Of a DNA stretch of 64,000 bases, positions 34,089-46,400 are shown piece by piece; the first letter of the stretch is position 1; each line of letters opens with the position of its first letter. Position numbers and translations under genes: made by a program. The DNA is from Laetiporus sulphureus 93-53 (lineage: Eukaryota > Basidiomycota > Agaricomycetes > Polyporales > Laetiporaceae), in the NCBI RefSeq assembly GCF_001632365.1, contig NW_024468544.1:265366-329365 (forward strand), in the 5' to 3' direction. The notes beneath the pieces were generated by a model that had not been told where the DNA came from, made no database searches, and worked only from the letters and a program-made list of their open reading frames with translations.

Positions 34089-34265
34089 CCTCAGTCACGC
34101 CGTACGTGGACGTACTCGACTCTGTATTGATTGTACTGTACCTGTGAATGTAATGAGCATAGCCTAGTACAGTACTGTAAGTCCTTGTCTATGCGAAGAG
34201 AAACATTTAACAGTGTCCATGACTTACCTCAGTCGCGCCGTACGTGGACGTACTCGACTGAGGTA
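34089..34265. repeat. Two copies of a strong hairpin, near the copia LTR
   Basis: At 34225-34265 the arms TACCTCAGTCG and CGACTGAGGTA (11 bp, exact) enclose a second inner stem CGTACG/CGTAC with loop tgga. A second, less perfect copy is at 34089-34122. Between them a 25-base phrase (tgtgaatgtaa.gagc.tagcct) is also duplicated (34066 and 34142). Probably part of the copia 3' LTR or its edge. Confidence 0.6.
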
Positions 34266-34373
34266 CTACTACCATGACACGTCGCTCTGTATCTACGCAC
34301 TGATCATGTGTCCGTGCTGTCAAACCCAGGCTCCCCATTCTCTCCATCTCCCCAGAGTGGCTGCACTCCAACA

Positions 34374-34584
34374 CTCCTCCTAGGCTGCGATGCTGAAAGA
34401 ATGAAAAAGAAATAAGAAATAAGAATAGAGGAAAAATAAAAGAGAGGAAGAATCTAAGCCATGAGATCAAGAAATTCGAGGTGCTTGAGAAGAGTTGGCT
34501 GAGGAAGGGCCTTGGTAAAAAATATCGGCAGGGTTCTCAACACTGGAAATATGATTGATCTCGATCTGCTTCTGTCAAACCGCT
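34374..34584 (-). mobile_element. Ty1/copia element, 3' end (RNase H tail, PPT, LTR edge)
   Basis: Minus strand reads the RNase H tail: QIEINHISSVENPADIF, then after one extra base TKALPQPTLLKHLEFLDL and a stop (34454). After ~70 bases a purine tract (cctaggaggag, 34384-34374) precedes TGTTGGAGTGC, the typical copia LTR start, so the LTR runs left from 34373. The left end of that LTR was not found. The other part of this element is at 51850-52665. Confidence 0.8.
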
Positions 34585-35234
34585 TGTCACGATTTTACCT
34601 GACAAGTTAATAAAAGGAACATACATATTGGAATGTATTATCTTTTTGTCATTTCAAGTCGCACAAAGTCACATGACCTAATGGGAGATAAGATAACCGA
34701 TCATCTAGTCACATGACCTCAGATCTCTCTCGGCATAGTCACGTGACACTGAGCTCCTCAGCATAGGTCACAATCGCCATGACACCATATTGCATGCTCA
34801 AAGAGGAGCTTCGTCTCTGTGAGTTATTGTTAGGCTGACCAATCAGGATAATTGGGACAAGTCGTATGATTGTAGCATGTCTAGTAGAATAGCATGTGAC
34901 TCGCTTATGTAGTACTGTACAGTAGCTAGGCAATCATGTATATAGGGACCAGCGAGACAAGGAGAGACCCTCAGTCTTATTCTCCTTCATCCACCACTAC
35001 CATCACAGAGGGGTCTTACCAGACACTCTCAGTGTGCTATACATTTGCATTCACTCTCATATCTGTGATCACGCCACTTGCCTCACCAGTAAGTCTCACC
35101 TTGCAGACAGCAAGTCAGCCTCGTCAGTAGGCACGTCGTATCGCCACAGCTCATTGCTGTAGGCCTTTACCCAGAGACCCTCAAGGGGACTCTTATTTTG
35201 GGTTGTCTATCTTTGTCATCGGCGTGCTGTGACA
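34585..35234 (+). repeat. 5' LTR of Ty3 element 1
   Basis: 650 bp, TGTCACG...CTGTGACA. Contains the TATA box (34939-34944), the predicted transcript start (34971) and short repeats of catatgacct/ctcagatctctctcgg. Near-identical LTRs are at 42538-42746 plus 51391-51844 (same strand) and, inverted, at 42747-43394 and 50733-51390. Confidence 0.92.
34939..34983 (+). promoter_or_regulatory. LTR promoter: TATA box and predicted self-primer
   Basis: TATATA at 34939-34944 is followed 32 bases later by tcagtcttattct (34971-34983). The 11 bases AGTCTTATTCT are complementary to the sequence just inside the LTR (35237-35247). This spacing and pairing are what a Tf1/sushi self-priming element needs, with the transcript 5' end acting as reverse-transcription primer. 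Confidence 0.7.
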
Positions 35235-35236
35235 TT

Positions 35237-35247
35237 AGAATAAGACT
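35237..35247 (+). other. Primer-binding site, self-priming type
   Basis: AGAATAAGACT lies two bases after the 5' LTR. It is complementary to the LTR's predicted transcript start rather than matching a tRNA 3' end. Confidence 0.7.
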
Positions 35248-35268
35248 TACCTTTTACGTCCCAACCAA

Positions 35269-36043
35269 GTGTCTAACACTGGTTGCCGTGCATTTTCACC
35301 CAGAGGTACATCCACCCAGGGCAGGGCTATTTCCACATCACTTCCCTCATACACTTCCTCCACGTCTCTACTGCCTAAGCCGCTCCCTTCCTCCAAAAGG
35401 AACAGCGCTGCACCTCGAACCATCAACAGTACTGTTCCACCCAACGGACATTACCACCCTTATCAACGTCAGCCTAGAGTCCATCGCTTGACTCAAGGCA
35501 ATCTCATTCAAGCACAGCAGCTGGAAGGAGGCCCTATAGGTCATACAGCTGAATGCCAAATCTAAGAGCAAAAGGCTAGCCTCTGGGTTAAAGGCATTCC
35601 CAAAGAGAACCTAACCTGTCCACTCCGCTTCTACCTCCTCACCCTTATGCAACTTTCCCCGCCATTGACGTCATTAACTTCGCACTCTCTAAGAGCTATC
35701 ATCCCCATGGTATCTATGAGAATCTCAAAGGGACGCTCCCTGAAAACATCACTCCCACCGTACACGCTACCATCCAGTGGTACAAAGTCTTACAGCAGCT
35801 GCACATCGCTGCCAAGTTCACCGAGGAACAGATAAAGTGTCGAGATAGGATTCTTCGACATCTAGGGAAGATTAATGCACACATTGGATTGGAACATGAC
35901 TTCACTTTCGTCGATAGGTGCATCACTATTAAGCTTTGCATAGGTCTAGAAAAGATCTCTTTCAAAGGGATCAACAAAGAGCAGGTGCGGGTAGGAAAGG
36001 AACTAGTAAAGTTTGAGAAGGAGTCGTGTTACTGGCCTTACTA
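35269..36043 (+). pseudogene. ORF-A of Ty3 element 1 (extra 5' ORF), broken
   Basis: Starts MSNTGCRAFSPRGTSTQGR; homologous to the longer copy in element 2 (50698-49919). Later blocks FTFVDRCITIKLCIGLEKIS and FEKESCYWPY, then a stop, are shared by both copies. Several frame shifts interrupt it between about 35570 and 35870. No cysteine knuckle, protease or enzyme motif. It precedes gag, which is unusual for Ty3/gypsy; function unknown. Confidence 0.6.
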
Positions 36044-36534
36044 AGCCAGTTATATCTTTTATATCACTTGTATATGCCGCAATATAGCTTCAACTTCATC
36101 TATCGAAACTACGTGGCAAATCATTACCTGGAAAACGATGAACTTCACATCGCGTTCACCATATACTTCATCTATCAACCGCTACTTGTCACCTCACCAA
36201 TCGTCCTCCATTACAACTTGATCAACATAGAATGAGCACTTATCCGATACACTCACTTTCGTCTCATTGATACAGGCTACGATATCCACAACCCGGTCAG
36301 AGATTATGCAGAAGGACAGGTCTGGGAGTTCTACGCCAGACTTTATCAAGAGGATGAGGAAAGATCTCAACAAGTGTGGAATGAAGATTTTCCGTTACAG
36401 GCACATCTGAGACCCGCAGCACTAAAATGAAGGAATCGACTCATTGAACAAGCACTGCTGCAGGAATGAGAGCAACAACTCTATCAAGAGTTGACAGAAG
36501 AGGAGCTTATCATCAACAACACTGACCCCTTCTA
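36026..36534 (+). pseudogene. ORF-B of Ty3 element 1
   Basis: Overlaps the end of ORF-A in another frame. Reads PQYSFNFIYRNYVANHYL, aromatic-rich, then after stops YDIHNPVRDYAEGQVWEFYA and RLYQEDEE. Element 2 has the same blocks (YQVSFIFRNYVVEHYI, ARLYQEDKELF). No domain recognised. It may be the C-terminal half of ORF-A joined by frameshifting. Confidence 0.5.
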
Positions 36535-36603
36535 AATTGTCATCAAACTCATTCCCACTCTCTTTCACATCGATTCTCTTATTCCAGTACAACCTCAGTA
36601 GTG

Positions 36604-38390
36604 TCATGTTCCTAGGAGGAGTCACAAGAAGTGAGCCTGGAGACCCCTGGAGAAGTCAGGCCACTTCTCAATCATCGAAACCAGAAGCCGCTGCCCCTGG
36701 TCTGGAACAATCCACAAGCAGCACATCAAAGGTGTCGGGAGTAGTCAGAAACCCTTCTCCTTCAGTCTTACCAGAATACGCCACTTTCTCAATGTGGGAA
36801 TGGGATGGCATTCCCTATGCCACTATTGAAGAAGCAGCCAATGTGGCCACACCAGCCACAGTCCCAACAGACATCAAGGACTGGGTGATGAATGTGGTCC
36901 GCTGGTTCGTTCTAAGGGATGTGGTAGGCTCCTACGAGGCCCTATGTCAAAAAATGAATGAAAGACATGAACGAGTAGCTGCTAGCATAGAGGATGAGAT
37001 ATTGGCCCGCATCCATGTCGAAATAATGGCAGTGGAGACACGAGACCAGCTAAAAATTGCAAGAGCACAAATCGGCACCCTCTCCACGGATGTCGAAAGA
37101 CTCACTAAAAGCAATATCACTCTGACAGCTGAAGCCCAAGCAATTCACAAGGACTTTGAAGATTACAAGATTGAAGTAAAGGGCCAGACAGACGCTCTTT
37201 ACGCAAGCATGGTCGCCCTGAAGGAGGCTCAGGAAAAGACCACTACCTACATCATTGGCTTAGAGTCTCGACTCAACAATGCCATCATTAATGTGCCTCC
37301 ACAAGGTACCCAACCACTGGCTGGCCAATCCACCCAATTGCCTCGCAGAATTAAGCTCCCAGATCCCCCGAAGTATTTGAGAAGGAAGTCGTCAGAGAAC
37401 TTTGAAACCTGGTTCATGAATCTCCAAATTTGGTTGAACTATAACAACTTCACCAATGATAAGGACAAAATTCGGCAGGCCAACGCTCACTTGAAAGGAG
37501 GAGCTGCTCTATACGTGAAGGAGTATGCAATCAAGCTCTCATCCAGGCAACCCGTCAGCACATGGGCAGAATACACTAGGAAATTGAAAATGGCTTACAA
37601 GACGCTTGATCCCAAGCGCACCGCCCAAGCACAACTGGATGTGCACTGTGCCATCCATCACAAGACAATGATTGCCTTCACAGAAAACTTCAGGGCCTAC
37701 GCACCTGAATCAGGATACTCTGACGAAGAGTTGATCGTCAAAACCAGAGAACAACGGTCATCACACATCTAAATGGTAATGTCAGTAATGGAGATGCTAG
37801 ATCCTGGCAAGATCCCAACAGACTGGATGGGTTATCTCAAATTCTGTCTAAAAATTGAGATCAAGCACCTTCAGCAGCTCTCAGGCAACAAGCCCACTGG
37901 ACAAACAACTGGAAACAGGACGACTGCACCCAAAGACCCTAATACCATGGATACAAGTGCATGAATTGCCCACGAACTTTCCCCAGAGCAAGACAGGTGG
38001 CTGGCAAATAAACTATGTTTATTTTGCAGAAAGCATGCCTACAAACGAGGAAAGTGGTGTCCCTCCCCTAAACCAGAATACAAGGGAAAGCAGTTTCAGA
38101 CATGACCCACCCTAAAACAAAGAAAAGGGAAGGGTAAGGCAATGAACGTGCGACAAGTGGAAGAAGAAAGTAGCGTGGCATCATCATCTCAAATTGCAGC
38201 ACTGGAACAAGCAATTGCTGCACTTCGTGGGATGAGTACCACCTCAACTACTCCATCATCCAGCAAAGGCAAGGGCAAGGTGAAAGGCACAGACATGGCA
38301 TCCACGGCATCAGCACCAACGGTTAAGGACACCAATGTGAGAATCATTGAGATAGATGAATTCTCAGAGGATTTTCAGTACGAAGTGTAG
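36604..38390 (+). pseudogene. gag of Ty3 element 1
   Basis: Gag forms the virus-like particle. Blocks: a coiled-coil-like region (LKIARAQIGTLSTDVERLTK), RRIKLPDPPKYLRRKSSENF, TWFMNLQIWLNYNNF, capsid-like ALYVKEYAIKLSSRQ and YKTLDPKRTAQAQL. A zinc-knuckle-like CLFCRKHAY..C with C-X2-C-X2-H-X6-C spacing follows. The frame ends at a TAG after EDFQYEV, at the same place as in element 2. In-frame stops occur at 37770 and 37962. The normal start is lost; element 2 begins at MSQYNLRG, and the matching site here is not an ATG. Confidence 0.8.
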
Positions 38391-38431
38391 ACGAGTCTGA
38401 TACTACACTTTAGGACAATTGTATTAGTACT

Positions 38432-41400
38432 GTGAGGATGAATGTACCTAGCAACCATCTATATATTGCATCCACAGGTTTTTCTAAACATTCGATCGAA
38501 TTGCCGATAAGATTCGTATTACGGGAAATCCAGACAATGGCGCTATTAGATTCAGGAGCATTCTCTTGCTATATCGACAAAGCATTTGCTCAAAAACACG
38601 AGTTCACGATGACATCGCTGAAACGTGAAATCAGAATCTTCAATGCAGATGCCAGCCCTAATAAAGGTGGTGCAATTACTCATCGTGTAATCACAAGCAT
38701 CTTAATTGGAGGGCACCGATCAACCGAGAGTTTGCTCATCACTAACCTCGGGCACATGTCAATAATCCTAGACATGAGATTCCTACAAGAACATAACCCC
38801 CAAGTTGACTGGGAACACAGAGAGGTCACATTCTCAAGATGCAGACACACCATGAAGCAACAAGTCAGAGTGAGTGAAGAAGAAGTCAACCTTTTATCAC
38901 AACCTTGACTTGAAAATGAAGCAATTCTCCCTGACGTACACAAGGATGACAGGTGGGATCAGGAAGACAACTTCATTAACTGGATAAACTTGCAAGACCA
39001 GGATCTTCGTAACATGGTGCACGACATCCTTGGCATAAGCAAGAAGGTAAAGGAACATTTGGTAGAACAGCCAGCAGAAGAGACACAGGACAAAGACTAT
39101 TGGTCCAAGTTCATCCCTCCAGAATTCCATCAATTTGGAAATGTGTTCTCAAAGAAGAGCTCGGAAAGAATGCCGACGTGTAAGCCCTATGATCACGCAA
39201 TTGATCTTGTCTCAGATGCGGCAACTCCGAGACCGGCAAAAGTATACCCTATATCCTTATGAGAGAAGAATTCGCTTGATGAATGGATCGATGGAGAACT
39301 AGCTAAAGGCTATATTCAACTATCTAAATCCCCGTACGCTGCTCCGGTATTTTTTGTTAAGAAAAAGGATGGCTCCCTTAGACTAGTCCAAGACTACAGG
39401 GCATTAAACAGCGTCACCAAGAAGAACAAATTCCCACTCCCCCGAATCAATGATCTTATTGATGGACTCTCAAGAGCAAGTATATTCACTACACTAGACC
39501 TGAGATGGGGGTACAATAATGTACGCCTTCACAAGGGAGATCAGGAAAAAGCAGCATTCATTACCCACCGAGGCTTATTTGAACCAACTGTGATGTACTT
39601 CAGATTCTGTAATGCCCCTAGCACTTTTTAGGCAATGATGAACGACATTTTAAGTGATCTCATTCGCACTGGAAAGGTGGCAGTCTATATAAATGACATC
39701 ATCATCTTTATGGATAACCAAGAAGAACACAATCGTCTAATCAAGGAAATTCTACAACGACTCAGAGACAATGACCTATTCGTGAAACCAGAAAAGTGTC
39801 ACTTTGCGACCACTTTTGTCAAGTTTCTCAGTCTCATAATCTCAAAAGGGTCGATACAGATGGACTCAGAAAAGGTCGACAGTGTTCTCAAGTGGCCAAT
39901 GCCCACCAAGGTAAAACAAGTGCAAGCATTCCTTGATCTGGCAAACTTTTATCGATGATTCATCAAGGACTTCGGATCGATGACCCATAAGGACTCAACA
40001 TGGAAGTGGGAAGAACCTCAACAAAAGGCATTTGAGGCCCTCAAAATTGCCTTCACTTCTGCCCTGATTTTAGCGCTCCCCAACGCAGTCCGTCCCTTTA
40101 GATTAGAAACAGATGCCTCAGACTTTGCCACAGGTGCGATCCTTGAACAGTTGGGAGAAGATGAACTCTGGCATCCCATCGTCTATTACTCCAAATCACT
40201 CAATGAACATGAGCAAAACTATGAGATTTATGACAAGGAAATGCTAGCTATTATTCGGGCATTGGAAGAATATAGGCAATACTTTGAAGGACATCCTCAC
40301 CCAGTTGAGATATGGTCGGATCACCTAAATCTTACCTATTTTCGACAAGCTCAGACATTGACCAGATGACAAGTTCGATGGTCACTTTACCTTACCTGAT
40401 TTAATTTCATTCTCCATCACCGCCCTGGAAAGACAATGATGTGTGCTGACCCTCTGTCCAGGAGGCCAGATCATGAGAAGGGGGTGAACAATGACAATTC
40501 AGGGCAGACACTACTTCGACTCGAATACTTTGCCATCCATGCGATCTCAGCCACTCATTCCTTCGAAGTTGATGATGCTCAACTTCTAGAAAGAGTGAAG
40601 GCAGCACTACAAGATGATGAAATGATCAAAGGTTACCAGCACTTACTAAAAACTGGCAAGTGAGAGTTCAGAAAAGACCTCCAGGAGTGGAACTTCGAGC
40701 ATGGATTGCTGCTCAGAAGAGGAAAGGTCTACTTTCCAAAGAACTCTAAGCTACAGTACAAGCTGATCAAACTACATCATGATATTTCAACGGCGGGACA
40801 CCCAGGCCAATGAAAAATGCAAGAATTGATCAGTAGGAATTATTGGTGGCCAGGGCTTGCCATTGATGTTAAAGAATACATCCAAGGTTGCGTCACTTGT
40901 CAATGAAACAAGTTAATGAAACAGAAACCTTATGGACTGTTACAGCCTAATCCAATACCAGAAGGATCTTGAGAAGTTATCACCTGTGATTTAATCACTC
41001 AGCTACCCCCAAGCCCAGACCATAGAGGAGAAAAGAAAACAGCCATACTAGTTGTCATTGACACATTCACCAAACACGCTCACTTCTATCCAGTGGATGA
41101 CACTGTGACTGTGTCTCAAGTGGCATCAATTTTCTACAATGAAGTATTCAAACTTCATGGAATACCTAGGCAGATCATATCTGATCGAGGAACACAATTC
41201 TCAGCCAAACTATTCAAGAATTCTGCCAGAAACTTCACGTCAGATCGATAATGTCAACAGCTTACCACCCTGAAACGGATGGACAAACCGAACGAGTTAA
41301 CCAAATTCTGGAACAATATCTATGCATGTACTGCAATTACCAACAAACTGACTGGGCCATGCTACTGCCCACAGCAAAATTTGCATAGAACAATCAAGCT

Positions 41401-42537
41401 TCAGAATCAACAGGTTTATCTCCATTTTTCATTGAGCATGGTCAACACCCCTGAATGGCACCACATATATTGGAAGGAGTACAACATCCATCCCTGGAAC
41501 ACTTGTTCCATAACCATGATCAAGCATAGGAACAAGCTCATGCCACTTTGTCGTTAGCAGCAGAAATGATGAAATGGTACTTCGATCTCAAGAAGCAGAA
41601 TGTCCCTTTCAAAGTAGGAGATGAAGTGCTCATTCGAGGAAAAGATCTCCATGTTAAAGTTAAAAGCCAAAAGCTGGTGACTCAAAACTATGGACCATTC
41701 AAAATCCTCGAAAAGATCGGAGCCGTATCATTCAAACTGCAACTACCAGCGGACATGAAGATACACCCTGTATTTCATGCTTCCAAACTAGTAATGTTCC
41801 ATCAAGACTCCATTCCGGGATGTAAACCCCCTTCCATGCCACCAATCATCATAGATGGAGAAGAGGAATGGGATGTGGAAACGATCCTAGATTCCAGAGT
41901 CAGGTACAATAAAACCCAGTATCTCATAAAATGGCTAGACTACGACCACAGCGACAATACTTGGGAACCATTGAATAACCTCACCAACATCAAAGACAAG
42001 GTAGAAGAATTCCACAAGACACACCCAGATGCTTCACGAGCAAAGCCGTGAACGCGCAAAGGACACAAAATTGCCATGACTGACCACCCTGATGAATTCA
42101 TGATCTTCTATCGCACACACCTCAATGCATGAGCACCCTATAAAGGATCTTCTGGTGCTGTTGGCTGGGATGTTAAATCTATGCAGGATCTGCAAATTCC
42201 ACCACAATCCAGAATGCTGGTAGGCACAGGGCTAGCAGTAGATCCCCCAAAATGGACTTATATTCGAGTAGCACCCCAAAGTGGGCTAGCTCTCAAAGGA
42301 ATTAATGTCATCGCAGGGGTAATTGATTCAGACTACACAGGGGAAATAAAGGTTCTCTTGGTCAACACAACAACAGAACCTTTTACAGTAAAAACAGGTG
42401 ATTGTGTTGCACAACTCATATGCGCACGGTACGCCCCTGGAGTCATTTTGGAGGACGACAGTTCAGTGGCCCAAAGGACACAATGAGGTGCCAAAGGCTT
42501 TGGCTCATCAGGACGATGAACCTTGAGAAGGGGGTGA
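38432..42537 (+). pseudogene. pol of Ty3 element 1: PR-RT-RH-IN-chromodomain-dUTPase
   Basis: Protease: MALLDSGAFSCYID (about 38540). Reverse transcriptase: SPYAAPVFFVKKKDGSLRLV, RASIFTTLDLRWG, and the active site reads VYINDIIIF, where element 2 has YIDD, so one catalytic Asp is lost by a G-to-A change. RNase H: FRLETDASDFATGAILEQLG. Integrase: [25 protein letters not shown]. Chromodomain: [17 protein letters not shown] (about 41925). dUTPase: VGWDVKS, QSGLALKG, GVIDSDYTGEIKVLLVN, DCVAQLIC, GAKGFGSSG (42140-42520). Numerous TGA/TAG stops; inactive. The chromodomain likely targets integration to marked chromatin; the dUTPase should keep dUTP out of the cDNA. Confidence 0.9.
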
Positions 42538-42746
42538 TGTCATGGTTTTACCTGACAAGTCAATAAAAGGAACATACATATTGGAATGTATTATTTTTTT
42601 ATCATTTCAAGTGGCACAAAGTCACGTGACCTAATGGAAGATAAGATAACCGATCATCTAGTCACATGACCTCAGATCTCTCTCGGCATAGTCACACAAC
42701 ACTGAGCTCCTCGGCATTGCATCATAGGTTGCAATCGCCATGACGC
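42538..42746 (+). repeat. 3' LTR of Ty3 element 1, first part
   Basis: TGTCATGG start right after the polypurine tract. Interrupted after GACGC (42742-42746), which is repeated at 51391-51395, where the LTR continues to 51844. Confidence 0.92.
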
Positions 42747-43394
42747 TGTCACGGCACGCCGATGACAAAGATAGACAACCAAAAATAGGGTCTCCTTGAG
42801 GGCCCCCTGGCTAAGAGCCTACAGCGATGAGCTGTGGTGATACGACATGCCCACTAACGAGGCCTGGTAGCTGGTCGCAGAGCAAGACTTACTGGTGAGG
42901 CTAGAGGCGCTATCACACAAGTGAGAATGCAATAGAATGTATAGCACACTGAGAGTGTCTGGTAAGACCCCTCTGTGATGGTAGTGGTGGACGAAGGAGA
43001 ATAAGACTGAGGTCTCCTCGTCTCGCTGGTCCTTATATACATGATTGCCTAGCTACTGTACAGTACTACATAAGCGAGTCACATGCTATTCTACTAGACG
43101 TGCTACAATCATACGACATGTCCCAATTATCCTGATTGGTCAGCCTAACAATAACTCACAGAGACGAAGCTCCTCTTTGAGCATGCAATATGGTGCCATG
43201 GCGATTGTGACCTATGCTGAGGAGCTCAGTGTCATGTGACAATGCTGAGAGAGATCCGAGGTCATGTGACTAGATGCCTTTTATCTTATCTCTCATTAGG
43301 TCACGTGACTTCTTGTTCGACACGAAATGATGAAAATAATATGCTTCTAATAGCATTCGTTCCCATAATGACTTGTCAGGTAAAAACCGTGACA
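42747..43394 (-). repeat. 3' LTR of Ty3 element 2
   Basis: 648 bp, TGTCACGG..CCGTGACA as read on plus. Next to it on plus is tcacccccttctc, the complement of the polypurine tract. Confidence 0.92.
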
Positions 43395-43412
43395 TCACCC
43401 CCTTCTCAAGGT

Positions 43413-46400
43413 TTATCGTCCCGATGAGCCAAAGCCTTTGGCGCCTCGTATGGTTTGCTTTGCGAGTGAACTATCTGCTTCAGAAATGATTCCTGGAGCA
43501 TAACGTTCGCATATGAGTTGTGCGACACAATCGCCTGTCCTGACCTCGAATGGTTTGCTGGTCATATTAACGAGAAGCACCTTGATTTCCCCTGTGTAAT
43601 CTGGGTCAATTACCCCTGCTGCGACATCAATTCCTTTGAGGGCTAGCCCACTTCGGGGGGCCACTTGAATGTATGTCCACTTTGGGGGATCAACTGCGAG
43701 TCCTGTGCCAATGAGCATTCTGGAGTGTGGGGGGATATCTATGTCTTGTATGGACTTGACATCCCAGCCAACAGCTTCTGCAGAACCCTTGTAGGGTGCT
43801 CGGGCATTGGGATGGGTGCGGAAGAAGAACATGAATTAATCAGGGTGGTTGGACAGAGCAATTTTGTGTGCTTTGTGTGTTCGCGGCTTTGCTTTTGGAG
43901 CATCTGGGTGTGTCTTGTGGAATTCCTCTATTTTGTCTTTGACGTTTGTGAGGTTTTCCAATGGTTCCCAAGTATTATCGCTGTGGTCATAGTCCAACCA
44001 TTTCATGAGATACTGGGTTTTGTTATACCTGACTCTTGAGTCCAGGATGTCCTCTACATCTCATTCTTCCTCTCCGTCAATGATGACTGGGGGGTTAGGG
44101 GGAGGTACGCGTCCAGGGATAGAGTCTTGATGGAACATTATAAGCTTAGAAGCATGAAACACGGGATGTATCTTCATGTCCGCTGGTAGTTGCAGTTTGA
44201 ATGATACGATTCTGATCTTTTCGAGGATCTTGAATGGCCCATAGTTTTGAGTCGCTAGCTTTTGGCTTTTGACTTTGATGTGGAGGTCTTTTCCTCGAAT
44301 AAGCACTTCGTCTCCTACTTTGAAAGGGACATCCTGCTTTTTAAGGTCGAAGTACCATTTCATTTTTTCTGCTGCTAATAACAAGGCGGCACGAGCTTGT
44401 TCCTGTGCTTGATCGCAGTTGTGGAATAGGTGTTCCAGGTATGGGTGTTGTATCCCTTCCAGTACATCTGGTGTCATGCGGGGGTGTCGACCATGCTCGA
44501 TGAAGAACGGGGACAGACCAGTTGATTCTGAAGCTTGATTGTTGTAGGCGAATTCCGCTGTCGGCAATAGTATAGCCCAGTCAGTTTGCCGGTAATTGCA
44601 GTACATGCGCAAATACTGCTCCAGAATCTGATTGACTCGTTCGGTCTGTCCATCCGTTTCAGGGTGATAAGCTGTAGACATCGTAGATTTAATGTGAAGT
44701 TTCTGGCAGAACTCCTGGAATGGTTTGGCTGAGAACTGTGTGCCTCTATCGGATATGATCTGCCGGGGAATTCTGTGGAGTTTGAATACTTCAGTATAGA
44801 AAATTGATGCTACTTGAGATGCTGTCACCATGTCGTCTACTGGGTAGAAGTGTGCATGTTTGGTGAATCTGTCGATGACTACCAAAATAGCAGTCTTCTT
44901 TTCCCCCCTGTGGTCTGGGCTTGGTGGTAGCTGTGTAATCAGGTCACAGGTAACCATTTTCCAAGGCCCTTCTATACTGGGTTAGGTTGAAGTAGTCCGT
45001 AAGGCTTCTGCTTGCTCGTCTTGTTTCTTTGACAGGTTACGCAGCCTTGGACGTACTTCTTAACATCAATGGTGAGCCCTGGCCACCAATAATTCCTGCT
45101 AATCAGTTCTTGCGTCTTCCATCATCCGGGGTGTCCGGCCGTGGAGATGTCATGGTGTAGCTTGATCAGCTCATTCCGCAGCATAGAGTCCTTTGGAACG
45201 TAGATCTTTCCTCTTCTGAGCAACAATCCATGCTCGAAGTTCCACTCTTGGAGGTCTTTTCCGAACTCTCGCTTGCCAGTTTTTAGTAGGTGCTGGTAAC
45301 CTTTGGTCATTTCGTCATCTTGCAGTGCCAATTTCACTCTTTCTAGAAGTTTTGCATCGTCAACTTCGGAGGAATGAGTGGCTGAGATCGCATGGATGGC
45401 AAAGTATTCGGGTCGAAGCAAAGTTTGCCCTGAATTGTCATTGCTCACCCCCTTCTCATGATCTGGCCTCCTGAACAGAGGATTGGCACACATCATCGTC
45501 TTTCCGGGGTGGTGATGGAAAATAAAGTTAAATCATGTAAGGTAAAGTGACCATCGAGCTTGTCATCTGGTCAGTGTCTGAGCTTGTCAGAAATAGGTAA
45601 GATTAAGATGATCCGACCATATCTCAACCGGGTGCGGGTGTCCTTCAAAGTATTGCCTATATTCTTCCAATGCCCGAATGATAGCTAGCATTTCCTTGTC
45701 GTAAATCTCATAGTTGCGCTCGTGTTCATTGAGTGACTTGGAATAATAAGCGACAGGATGCCAGAGTTCATCTTCTCCCAACTGTTCAAGGACTGCACCT
45801 GTGGCAAAGTCCGAGGCATCTGTCTCTAGTCTAAAGGGACGGATTGCGTTGGGGAGTGCTAAGATTGGGGCGGAAGTGAATGCAGTTTTGAGGGCCTCGA
45901 ATGCCTTTTGTTGAGGGTCTTCTCATTTCCATGGTGTGTCCTTACGTGTTAATAGAGTCAAGGGTCGGGTCATCGATCCAAAATCCTTGATGAATTGTCG
46001 ATAAAAATTTGCCAGACCAAGGAATGCTTGTACTTGCTTTACCTTGGTGGGCACCGGCCATTTGAGCACGCCGTCGACCTTCTCTGAGTCCATCTGTATC
46101 GACCCTTTGGAGATTATGAGTCCGAGAAACTTGACGAAAGTGGTCGCAAAGTGACACTTTTCTGGTTTCACGAACAGGTCATTGTCTTGGAGTCGTTGTA
46201 GAACCTCTTTGGTCAGACGGTCGTGTTCCTCCTGGTTATCCGTAAAGATGATGATGTCATCTATATAGACTGCCACCTTTCCAGTGCAGATGAGATCACC
46301 TAGGACGTCATTCATCATGGCCTGGAAAGTGCTAGGAGCATTACAGAATCCAAAGTACATTACAGTGGGTTCAAATAACCTTCTATGGGTAATGAACGCT

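Noticed and set aside
42747..43394. Inverted LTR read as a terminal inverted repeat of one large DNA transposon
   Set aside because: Each LTR pair has its own 5-bp duplications, PBS and polypurine tract, so there are two LTR elements.
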